Assembly (NCBI GenBank): GCA_021397835.1
Contig: JAJFZO010000645.1
Span: forward strand, 806,001-870,000
Direction: 5' to 3'
Source of the DNA: Moringa oleifera
Lineage: Eukaryota; Streptophyta; Magnoliopsida; Brassicales; Moringaceae
Length of the DNA: 64,000 nucleotides
Shown: positions 1 to 11,032 of the stretch, in pieces
Position numbering within the stretch: the stretch's first letter is position 1
Layout: each line of letters begins with the position of its first letter
Translations under genes and position numbers: made by a program
Notes under the pieces: generated by a model
What the model was told of the DNA's origin: nothing
What the model saw: the letters and a program-made list of their open reading frames with translations, nothing else
The model's database searches: none

Positions 1-2155
1 AGACTTATCCACGTAAGTATCGCACATTTACAATTGATAGTTTTTAAAGTTGGAAAAATGTGGGTAATAAAAAATATCCGTTTGTGCTACATGAAGGAGG
101 AGTTGATTCACATCATAAATTTGCTATGGAGAATTGGAAGAACTTGAAAAATCCATCCCAACATATTGATAAAGTTATGAACGCACTGTTTTTAGAAAAA
201 AAAAACTTATGAAATTGGTTACGACTCAAGATTTCATTAAAGGCTATGAAATGGTTAACATTGTAAAGGTGTGCTTTTAAGAGTCACGATGAGTCTATCA
301 ATTCTAATAGCCATGAAAATTTTCTTAAATTGATAAAATTGCAAGCATCATTGAATAAAGAAATTAACGGAGTGGTATTAGAAAATACTCCATTGAATGC
401 CAAGTATATCACCATTGATTCAAAAAGAGTTACTAAAAATTCTTACTAATCGAGTAAGGCTAAAGATTCACGACGACATTGAGGATGCCAGATTTTGTGT
501 TCTTGTTAATAAAGCTATGAATGAATTTAGCAAAGAACAAATGGCACTTATTTTGAGGTTTGTTGATAGTGATAGTCTAATATGTGAATGTTTCTTTGAA
601 GTTATAAGTGTTAAGGACACAAGAGCTAAACATCTTGAGAAGCACAAATGTAATATCCTTAAATAGATTCAACTTATTAGTTGAAGATTTGCGAGGTCAA
701 GGATATGATAATGCTAGTATTATGCAGGATTAATAGAATGGTTTACAAGCTTTATTTCTTAAAGATTGTTCATGTGCCCATTATGTACATTGTTTTACAC
801 ATCAACTTTAACTTACTTTAATTGCAGTAGGAAAAGAGGTATACAAAATGTGGTTTTTTTTTTAAAAAAAAATGGGTTATATTGTGAACTTCATTAGTGC
901 ATCTTCCAAGAGACATTCAGAGTTGAAATCTATTTGTAAAAATGAAATTATAGATTTGATTGCTTTAAAAGCTGATCAAATTCACACTTTGCAAAAGAGC
1001 TGCAACTACTGGTTGGAGTTCTCATTTCACTTCTATTAAAAGGTTAATTGATTTGTATGGTTCCATTTCTACTCTTCTTGAAAGTTTGATTGACAGTGAA
1101 TTGAATAGTGAATTGAATCGTAACATATGTGGGGAAGCTAAAGGTGCGTATAAAGACTTGAGATATTTTGAATTTGTATTTCTATTGTTGTTGATGAGCA
1201 AAATATTGGGAATTTCTAATTTACTTTGTGAAGCTTTGTAATTAAAATCTCAAGATATCTTAAATGCTATGAATTTAGTTTTAATGACAAGAGAGCTTCT
1301 TTAAGAGTAAAGAGATTGGTAACATGTTTTCTTTAAGAGTGTGGTATTATTTTGTACTAGTTATGATGTTGATATGCCTAACATGAATGCATGTCATATG
1401 GAAGGTACAAAACGCTCATATCAACAAAAAGATGATGTTACAATTAAGTATTACTATCACTTTAAATCTTTAATGCTATGATAGATTTTTAATTGAAAGA
1501 ATTACGTAGTAGATTTTCAGGAAAAACGGTTGAGTTTCTTACTCTTAGTATGGCTTTGAGTTTGGTTAATGGCTTTAAATCATTTAGTGTTGATGATATT
1601 GTTAGCCTTCCTAAAGATTATTATTCTTTAGATTTAGGCAAAATTGATATTGAAGATTTGAGAAGACAGTTGGACAATTACATATTTGATGTACTTAGGT
1701 GTTCAGAATTCCAAAATGTTAATTCTTTTTTTGAATTATTTAGACTTTTGACTGGAACAAAAAGGGCAGAACAGTACACTTTCATTGATAAGTTAATTCA
1801 TCTGGTGTTAATTATTTTGGCTTCTACAGCAATAACGGAATGAGCATTTTCACCTATGGAACTTCTCAAAATTCCTGTTTACTATAACATAAAAGATTAT
1901 TTTCCTGTAGATTGTATGGTTATTGATATTGAAAGATATATCGTTGACTTAATAGACTACATAGATTATGAGTTTGATAGTGTAAAACCTCATAAAAGAA
2001 AATTAAAATTGTAATTAGTTATATTTGAAAAGATAGAATTTGTTGTGTCTACCAGTTTAGGTGTATCTTTTTTGTTTGAAAGAAATTATAATTCTTATAT
2101 TGTGATCATGAAAAAAATTTAGCCCACGGTAACAAAAATTTTTAATTTTGCCCCT
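1..2155 (+). pseudogene. hAT transposase pseudogene, copy A (ZMYM1/TTF-type, DUF4371 family)
   Basis: This is a decayed hAT-superfamily transposase cut by the window start. Open fragments at 397-666, 1053-1241 and 1493-1843 carry family landmarks: a stretch like LVNKAMNEFSKEQMALILRF, which corresponds to LVDEVTDESSKNQMALILRY in copy B and belongs to the RNase-H-like core, and further on a C-terminal dimerisation (hATC)-like region ending near 2010. Stops and frameshifts separate the pieces, so no functional protein is expected. Copies B (34060-37345) and C (47806-50990) are colinear with it. The 3' end at about 2110-2156 reads TTAGCCCACGGTAACAAAAA followed by GCCCCTG, which resembles plant hAT terminal repeats. 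The 5' end is outside the window. The neighbouring sequence on the right is a CARNMT pseudogene, as it is for copy C. Family assignment rests on recognised motifs, not a search. Confidence 0.8.
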
Positions 2156-2194
2156 GTGCATAAATGAGCTTAGTTTTCAAATGAATGACCCTGG

Positions 2195-2224
2195 CCCAGC
2201 CCGTTTATTAATAAAAGGGCTGGG
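2195..2224. repeat. Small inverted repeat (8-bp stem)
   Basis: CCCAGCCC (2195-2202) is followed 14 bases later by its exact complement GGGCTGGG (2217-2224), just outside the hAT copy A terminus. The matching place beside copy C (about 51005-51030) has the same layout with the stem decayed. Function unknown. Confidence 0.6.
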
Positions 2225-2290
2225 TTAAAATCTAACGAGCTAACCCATGAGCCATGGGTCAAATGATGAGTCTGAGCTAGATGTATATTA

Positions 2291-4034
2291 AGTATTGAAA
2301 TTGGACGAAGTTAGTCACTGTCATAGTGTGAACTACATTTACTACCGATCCGAAGGTATATGGTCCCTTGCCTGATATTTTGAAATATTAATAAGATCAC
2401 ACAAAGTAAATTATTTTTGTTATCAAAGTAATTGTATATAATCAATAAGGCCCATAAATAAGTGAAATCACATAACTACAAAATGCCCATAAATTCTTAT
2501 TAATTAAGTTCAATGAAATTATTGAGGTGATTATTCATGTGTGTTAGTTTATGAGAATTATTTTTATGAACTTTTGTTTTAATGAATGAAAAATATGTTT
2601 TGGATGAGTAGAGGTAAAAGAAGAAAGATGATGAGATAAAATGATGAATTTGAATTGTTGTAAACTTGAGGATATGCATTGTTTAAGTGTGGAAGAATTT
2701 GATAAAATACATAATAGTGATATATATTATTATATTTTCTTTGCTTTTCTTAGTTGTAAATGATTAAATTTTGGATTATTTTTTATATATAGTAGAGTGA
2801 ATTAAGAAACTCAACTAAGAGTCGATGGACTCAAATTCACTTGATCTGGAGAGGAAAGTTAAATTGTAAGAGGTATGAACGAACCAAAAGATGTCTTGAA
2901 TGCCTAATTGCACAGTAGGAATTTTGCTTGAAGCACGAATTTCTCTTACTAAAAAAATGGTTGCTGACATTTTATTTTTTACCCCACCTTATTTTTGGAG
3001 TTTCAGGTTAGAAAGTGGTATCTTTCACAAGTAACAACATTCATACTTTATATTTTATCCTTCTCTTTTCTTAGGATTTTTTTTATTTGCTGATGGATTG
3101 CTAAACATCTTAGGATAATCAACAATTTGGCTCTTCAAAAATAGTAAGATCTAACTAATTTTATTTGTTCTTTTACTTCTTAATTATTTATATATCTCCT
3201 CTGCTTGTTGAAAACTATTTTTTTGGTTAATTGCAACAAAAAAGACCTTTTGTTCAATAATCAAGACAATAAATTGCTAATTAGAACTTTAAATCCGTAA
3301 TTGTTTAAGTGTTCTAATATAAATAGTAAATAAAACATAGTTGATTATAAAAATAATTTTTAATTTATATTATGAAGATATATAATATAGTTTAAATAAA
3401 TCTACATGTACGTTTATTGGCTAAAATTGATGATCTTTATAGTTTTTAATGTTGTTGGTAAATTAAATCTTAACGTAGTATCTAGGGTTATTTATAAGTA
3501 AAAATAATAATTAAAGATCACATCTTAGTTATTGGAAAGGTAAGGAAAGATATATTGTTAGGTTGTACCTATAACTATAACCAATTTTGTGAAAATTAAA
3601 AGATTTTAATTGATTAATTTTTAAACCATTTTTAAAATTATTTATTTGTTTAATTTAATTGATTTTCTTCTAATTAGATCCCATTATTGTCTATTTTCAA
3701 TTAATATTGTTTTATGTACTTTTAATTCTCAAAACCTCTAGTTTTTTCATTATGTTTGTTTTAATTTATAATTGAATAAATCTAATCCATCTATACTATA
3801 GTTTAATTTTATTTTTGTGCAAGAGTTTAATTCGTTGGTTGTGATCACTATCATTAACTACCAAGCTGAATAAATAATGCATCAATACCACATCTAAATC
3901 GACCAAAGAAAACTTCAACTGCACTATTGGATCCACTAAGTCACCCAATGTTAAAGATACTTGAATTATAGAAAAGAGAAAAATATAATAATTGTGATAT
4001 CCTAACATGTGTGTTAAACATAACATACATCAAT
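2291..4034 (-). pseudogene. CARNMT-like pseudogene fragment psi-A
   Basis: This is a truncated copy of the gene at 56404-63477. About 2291-2392 matches exon 6 of that gene and its following intron, but the reverse-strand reading now meets a stop after the remnant of TIYPWIHSN. About 3888-3970 matches the upstream exon: the minus strand reads GDLVDPIVQLKFSLVDLDV where the intact copy has [19 protein letters not shown]. Exons 2-5 are missing. The 2400-3880 interval is non-coding AT-rich DNA shared with 51200-52640, so it was present before the duplication. At about 4035 this copy abuts the 3' end of a second copy, which gives a head-to-tail fusion. No product is expected. Confidence 0.8.
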
Positions 4035-6249
4035 ACCTCATCGTATAAACATTTCAATGTTAACGAAAACTTTCATTGACGCCCGCATTTTAATTTGATA
4101 TTTATGCTCAATCAAGCCTTTTATAGTTTGATCCTCAACTAATTGTGAATACAAATAATATAATTGGTACATGAGATTGGATTAGTTAATCCAATCGCAT
4201 CTTGATACAATCCCCCAGGAAGTCCCAATCTAATAGTAATATCCATGAAACCAAAAACTGCTATGTTAAAAGAAAAATAAAGACGCATTCTGTGGCCTTG
4301 ATCAACTTCCTCCCTAACTGAATGCTTTAATTTTTTACCTTGAGATAACTCTAGCATAACTCAGACAATTATGAATACATAAATTTGGATCTCCTGACAA
4401 CTAAATCAACTGTAATTGCAAATAGTGATCCTTAAATTTTTGACATCTGTAAATTGCAGTGTGAATTCAAAAATAACTTATGCTTAACCTTGGATTGTAG
4501 ATCACCAGTATCTATTTGAATTTGTATTTTTAAAGAAAATCAAATGCGTATTAGAAGTAATTATATGTCAATGCATAGTGAGAGAAACCTACTGGCATCA
4601 TTGAGCGAGGATTTGTAGTATAGGTTGTCTCAATGGTATTCTCTTTCTGTAGACCATGAATAAGTAAATCAATAGCTATTAACAAATATACTCCATGGAA
4701 AAGTTTCCCAAGCATGCAAAATTGACAGAAAGCACATAGGCAAGAGTTACCTCAATCTCAAATCCATAACTTAGAGCAACCCTCTTCACATTTTTGAAAC
4801 TCAACTCGATTGATATCTCCTAAATAACAGAAAGAAGCAAGAGAGGCATAACTCATAAAAGTTGGCACAAAAATACATAAACATGTCAATAACTTGTTAA
4901 CCACATACTCGTGCCTTTAAGTGTGTGCATAATGGTGCATGTTACTATGCTTTAAGGAAAAGAAGCCTACTTCTTCGTGTCCTTACATATCTATAAAATG
5001 ATATAATAGGGGTCCTAAATTTATCCAGACCTATCAACCAATCACCATATAAAATTAAAAAAATTGACACAATGGTGGAACTTACTCCTCCATGCTTCAA
5101 AATTCTTCATATAGTCTCGATGTATTCAACAACGTTGTAAGTCGTGTCAATGAAAAAACAAGTCAGAACCTGCATCCCAAACTCCTGCATGTATAATAAA
5201 TGTTCGTCATGTTCACTTTTAATAATGAACATATGTCCAAACCTACATATACACACACTACATTCACCTAAAGACACCAATGTTTATGAAGGTTTACATT
5301 CCATAATGTTTTTCTTAATGCAAGGAAAATATAAGAAATATGAAATGTCTAGCTTAATTATAGCAAATAGACACTACATATATGCTTAAAAAAATTTCAG
5401 AAAAAAAGTTTGCTTTGTGTTGAAGAAATGCCAATTACAACAAGATATGTGTATGTAAATCTTTGAAGCCTCGAGCCAACTCTTGCCAATAGACTTCCAG
5501 ATCCTAGTTCAATCTTCCATGGGTTTGCAGTGCATTCACATGACCCAAAATGCATGATTTAAATTTCAAGCATGTCGGTTTACTACATGTTCTTATTTCA
5601 AATACAAATAGAGATAACCTAAAATTGGAGCAAATGCAGGTTTTTAAAGGGCAGCTTAGGAGATGAGTATAACAATCACCCCTTTAGGTTACCACATTTA
5701 GCATTTCAACGAGACTGCATAATTAGCTCCTTTTGATCTTCATTTTACTGCATTCATCCAATCATACACACTACAAATTTTATGAAAGCAATTAAACGTA
5801 AAGATCTCCACAGCTATATAAGTAAAGGTCAAATTATATTTATAGCACCAAAACAGTAAAAGCATGTTGTAATAATTTTTCGGAGTTTTCAAGTTTGACA
5901 TGAAGAAATAAGCATCTTTGGTAAAACAAAGACAAAACATATCAATATTTCATGACAATTTTCCATCTCTCTTATTTTTAGTTTGTAACAATAAATTTTC
6001 AACATATGACACAATGAAATTCTCTCCATTCAAAAAGTGCAAACAAAAGACAAGGAAGGGGTAGGTTGATAACGCAACTAAAGTCCTCCATATTTTTTTC
6101 CATTACCTTATAACTTTGTCAACAAGGAAATTTTTTTCAATATTTGAACTCAAATTATTGAAAACTATGACTCCAAATCCATCTCATTTTTAAATTTATA
6201 AACTCTTTTGGTAGCATTTGGCCAACGAGAAACTTAAAATGTCATTATA
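4035..6249 (-). pseudogene. CARNMT-like pseudogene psi-B, 3' part
   Basis: This is colinear with about 55850-57540 of the intact-looking copy, then with the intron segment 62670-63085. Counterparts of exons 8-11 lie between about 4580 and 5160. The exon-8 counterpart has a one-base insertion after GTTTGGGATG and a TGA in place of the TCA serine codon. The exon-9 counterpart retains the [11 protein letters not shown] coding pattern but then reads TAA and has lost its donor. The exon-10 counterpart is still open. Exons 2-7 are deleted. The 5' part of the same copy continues at 18062 after the solo LTR, and the match to 63085 resumes there exactly. The pseudogene assignment is seen directly by comparison. 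Confidence 0.85.
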
Positions 6250-6660
6250 TGTTAGATTTGGTATTACCTAAGTTGTAACACTAATTATAATAGAAACATA
6301 AAGTAAACGAGACATGCTAATTATTACATGAATTAGTTTTGCAACTTACATCGATGAGGTCACGCCCAAATGTAAATAATCCACTAAATGCATAAACCAC
6401 TTACACACTTCAATTAACCCTCACACAGTTAAGACATCTTTCTTTAACTATTACAATTAATATTATAACACACATTTCTAGTAGAACCTCTTGAACTTAA
6501 ATTTTACTTTAGCGTGTACAATAGTCACTACAACAAAATAGCCTTTTATTCACATGCTTTTAATGGCTTTTGTTCACAGTTGTAAAACTGTGGACTATGT
6601 TGATGTGAACAAAAGTCAGTGAAAATAGTTCACAGTTCTAAAACTGTGAATAAAACGAAT

Positions 6661-7073
6661 TTAGTTCACAGTTCATTAATGTTTTGTTCACAGTTATAGA
6701 ACTGTGAATAAAAACTATTTTAGTTCACAGTTCATTAACGTTTTGTTCACAGTTATAGAACTGTGAATAAAAACTATTTTAGTTCACAGTTCATTAACGT
6801 TTTGTTCACAGTTATAGAACTGTGAATAAAGACTACTTTAGTTCACAGTTCATTAACGTTTTGTTCACAGTTATAGAACTGTGAATAAAGACTACTTTAG
6901 TTCACAGTTCATTAACATTTTGTTCACAGTTATAGAACTGTGAACTAAGACTACATTAGTTCACAGTTCATTAACGTTTTGTTCACAGTTATAGAACTGT
7001 GAATAAAGACTACATTAGTTCACAGTTCATTAAAGTTTTGTTCACAGTTGTAGAACTGTGAATAAAACTATTA
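6661..7073. repeat. CACTA left subterminal array, seven 59-bp tandem units
   Basis: Units starting TTAGTTCACAGTTCATTAA begin at 6661, 6720, 6779, 6838, 6897, 6956 and 7015, an exact 59-bp period. Each unit holds TTCACAGTT as a single direct copy and then an inverted pair TTCACAGTT...AACTGTGAA spaced by about 6 bases. Degenerate copies lie at 6555-6655. Such motifs are the binding sites of the small DNA-binding protein in En/Spm elements; that role here is inferred. Confidence 0.95.
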
Positions 7074-7089
7074 GTTTTTATTTATTAAT

Positions 7090-7755
7090 TTTTTAAAAAA
7101 ACAAAAACCAAATTGATAAATAATTAGAAATTTAAATTACTATTTAATTTATTTTTGTTTTTAACGTATAATAATTTAAAATTACATCATTATTTAATTT
7201 TCAATAATCTTAATTTTGTAATTATAATTCATATTTTTAATTATTATTTGATTACTTTTTTTCAAAATCAAAATTTTTTGCTTAGGATTTCACATTTTTC
7301 TATTTACTTAAAAATAAAATTTAAAAATATAAAAAATATTGCATATAATTAAAAAGTAAACCATCACAAATGATTTTAATGGTACTACCACACTTCAATA
7401 AAATATAACACACCACCACCACTTTTCAAACAAAAAAAGCACTTCAATAATATTCACACACTTTATTGCAATCTTACACCACCACCATACCTCAATACAA
7501 TTTGACACCACCATTACTTCAATGTAGCGTACATTCATGATCATTTCTTTTATCATAATACACTTCAATATAACATATATTGATTACCATTTCGAAACTA
7601 TAATGAATCATAATTCTCATCTATGTGACCTTCCAATTATGTATGAAACACATAGAGGAAAATTAATTTACAAATTAAAAGTTAAAAAGTAAATACTTTC
7701 AATTCCTAACTACTATATAATGCATTCCAAAATTTAAAATATAAGTCCTACACTT
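7090..7755. other. CACTA internal AT-rich DNA downstream of the protease-domain gene
   Basis: Very AT-rich sequence between the left subterminal array and the end of the minus-strand gene. It contains CACCACCA-rich patches (7405-7510). No coding sequence is recognisable, although a 65-codon chance open frame exists on the plus strand. Confidence 0.6.
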
Positions 7756-10700
7756 TTACCTGAATCCTAATATAATGCTCCATATGTATTGCCCCAACTC
7801 TTGTCTAACATCATCAAGCTCAGACTGACTGTAGGTATCAATATCCATTAGCTATACATGTAAAAAATATAAAAGTTAGTACAATTATAATTTCAATATT
7901 ATATACAACATTTTATAAAAACAAATTATTTAAAAACTTACTATTTTCGAGTATGGTGCATCATTGTCATGTTTGTTAATGATATCCCTCATGTATTTCA
8001 TCACATAATATCCGCACTCATGGTTAGAAGGTTGACGTGGACACTGCATTAGCATAATTTAGATGTTACATTTTATGACTAAAGATAATAAAATTTAATA
8101 TAACATATGGTCCATAATATAAATACCTTAGCAACAATACTTTGGCAATTCCGTCGACTAACAGATGGCATGTCAATTGCGAAAAACATTCTAAAAGAGC
8201 TAAAAAAAAAAGAAAAAAGTTACTAATCTTGAAATTGTAATTACATATACTAATGTAAGTGTAAAATAATTAAACTCACATGGACATGAGCATGTCTAAC
8301 TCAGTGCGAGAACCACGCCCTAGAGGATCAAAAACTGTATATGTGAACGCCCACGGCTCAACAATCACCGACATCCAATGATGCCTAAAGTATTAAGCAA
8401 ATTAAATTATTAGTTATTTAACTAATGCAATTAAAAAAATTAAGTTCATGCTTACGCGCTGTTATATGGGAAGATCACTACTCCTTTGTCACATGGTTGA
8501 GCTAATCTAGTTGCAATATGACGAGCTTGATCTTCTATCTTTATACCGCTCACAACTGATACCATCGATGGATCAGCAAATAAAATATTTTGATTGAAGT
8601 CCAGTGCAACCAAATCTTCGTAAAGTTTACTGAAAATATAAAAAACATATGTAAATGTGAATATGACATAATTGTAAGATCAATAAACTAATAAAAGAGT
8701 AAAACACGTACACAATGTAAGCTTGAATGATAGTAACGCTTATCTCTTCCATGTGACAAAATTGTATTATATCTTCTCGCATCACATATATGGAGCCCTC
8801 ATTAGCAAATACCTCTTTTTGTAAAGGAATGGTGATGACTCCATCATGATCCATTACCTTTGTGACATGCTCATGCAATACCTTCAATGATAATGGCAAC
8901 CCAATAGAAGACAATTGTTGCAATGATGGTTGTTTCACCAATGTTGATGCTCTTCTAACTTGCAACTTTTGCATCTTTCCTCCATTCATTGACTAAAAAT
9001 AAAATAGTTAAGAAGTCATATCCAATAAATAAACTAGAAAAATTTCAACTTTTGATTTAAAATACCTCACAGTCACGTGTGATGACCCAATCTCGTGGCC
9101 AAGCAACATGTGTGCCAACTGCTTCAAACACAGTAAAAATTTTTGCCTCTACTATTGGGCGAGGCAAACGAGCATCGCCCCGAATAGCTACATCCACTAT
9201 CACCCTAACATCTCCATCAAGCAGAGAATGCCCATGGATAGTTTGATTCATAGTAGTATCTATGAAAACTGATCCATGGGCCACGATATCCTCCAAAGAA
9301 TCAATGTACAAATCGCATTGTACACACTACAATGAATAATCAAAGCACAATTTAATGTCTTAAAACTTTAATTCTTTTCTTAAATAGAAATATAACATGT
9401 GACATACCTTACTACTGCATGATGTAGGCTTCGACGGACCAACTGGTGAAGGTTCAGGAGGCGATGTCGGACTTTTTTCATTATCATCTATTCCAGCTAT
9501 GTTATTGCTAGCTCTACTTGAACGAAATGGCATTTGAATGATGTCCGGTTGGGTAGTAACTCTATCTAACACAATGTCATCCAAAACATCTTTATGTTGC
9601 GAGAACCACTTCATCATGTTCATAAAACCTTCTTTATCATATGGTGCTTCATTTACTGGTACGATATATGTTTTCATCTTCCCAAAATATGAGGTTATAG
9701 TTACCCCAGATCCCTGACCTCTAACACGACCAGGATGTTCAGGTGTGCCTAAAGCTTCTGTGAGGACATCATTCACATGTACTGGTTTAAATGTACCTTG
9801 ACTCTCCTGTGTCATTAACTCATCCTACAAGTCAAAATGCAATTGTTACATGAATGTGACATTTGAATAAATACAAATCAAATGAAAGTAAAGACTCATC
9901 AAATACGTACAATCCTTTCAGCACACTCTTTGGTCGCTTCATTTGTGTATCGTCCTTGTTTGTTACATCTTGCTGCTTTCCATAATGTAGCACGATCAAT
10001 TTCTTCCTCAGTACCCAATGACTTCTTCTACAAGCAATCATACAAAAACATTTGATGTAGTTAATTAAAGTGAACAAAATGGATCCAACACATGTTAAAA
10101 AATTTGTGCCAAAAAAAAAATTAATTGACTTACAAGTTCGATCTCTAACCCTGCAAATCCTTTTCGAGCAAGACGATGATCATATATATTTTTCTTTCTT
10201 CTCTCTATTGCAACAATTCTCTTTCGCTATAATATAAACAAATAATCAATATTCAGTGAAAGTTTCAAAAATGAACATCTATATTTAGTTAATGTATTAC
10301 CTGAAACTCCTCTGAAAGGCGAGAGTTCACAAATGCATGCCAAACATCTAAATCTATGAAACTTCTATATTCTGCTGGTGGCAGCCTCAAGTATTCTAGG
10401 TCGTCCATAAAAGGCAAGATGTATTTCCTCATAAGAATGCTTTTGAAGCTCCTCCATTTTTGTGCAGCAGATTGGAGTACATACCTTTTCAAAGTTACAT
10501 CAATGTCATATGTCCCCTATAAAACACATGTACATAAATCAATGAAAACAAATCATGAGCATATAATTTAATTTTAAATGTAAGCACTTGCATATTTTAT
10601 AACACGTACCGAAATTGTTTCCCAAATCTTATTCTTTAACTCTTCTGGGACAGCATGCCAATTGTTAAGTGTAATAGGCACTGTATGTCGTACAATGACA

Positions 10701-10873
10701 CCAATATAGTTGTTCATCGTTGCACCATGCTTTCCAATTGGCTGTCCTTTCTCATTTAATTGGACTGATATCTTCTGTCCCATTGATCTACACTTAATAA
10801 CATCAGGCATAGTGGTAATGCCTCGTTTTTTGCATTTCTGTGAGGCATGATCAGGTTGATCTGATGAACTCAT
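7756..10873 (-). CDS. En/Spm-type transposon protein with Ulp1-like (C48) cysteine protease domain, 12 exons, about 729 aa
   Basis: I assembled 12 exons with GT-AG introns and consistent phase: 10610-10873, 10301-10516, 10134-10226, 9911-10027, 9408-9824, 9066-9326, 8712-8992, 8456-8629, 8280-8384, 8127-8190, 7942-8043, 7756-7851. They total 2190 nt, ending at TAA, with no internal stop. Residues 1-230 (TTMPDVIK, VQLNEKGQPIGK, YIGVIVR) look like the plant transposase Ptta/En/Spm family. Residues about 370-456 (VAHGSVF, LLDGDVRVIV, WPRDWVI) resemble the DUF8039-type region of CACTA proteins. Residues about 550-700 form a C48 peptidase domain with His610 (HHW), Asp627 (FDPLG), Gln668 (RQPSN) and Cys674 (ECGYYVM). 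The spacings His-Asp 17 and Gln-Cys 6 equal those of yeast Ulp1 (H514, D531, Q574, C580). Transposition-related deSUMOylation is inference. Start chosen at the first Met before the conserved region. Confidence 0.85.
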
Positions 10874-11032
10874 TAAATCTGCAAGATAAATACCAGCAAA
10901 TTAACAATACATATTCATAAAAACATATAAAGTTAAAAGCAATGAAAAGTAACATGTAAAAACTTACTTCAACAAAAAAATAAAAAAAAAATATAAGGCA
11001 TATGCAAAGTTTAACATTACCTATCATATTAG

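Noticed and set aside
5144..5389. 81-codon frame and its relative at 56984-57181
   Set aside because: Both overlap the antisense of CARNMT exon 8 and intron sequence; the similarity between them reflects the duplicated gene, not a separate protein.
6550..7075. Regular repeats with dyad symmetry that could look like a CRISPR array
   Set aside because: The 59-bp unit repeats completely, with no unique spacers, and lies just inside a CACTA terminus in a plant genome.
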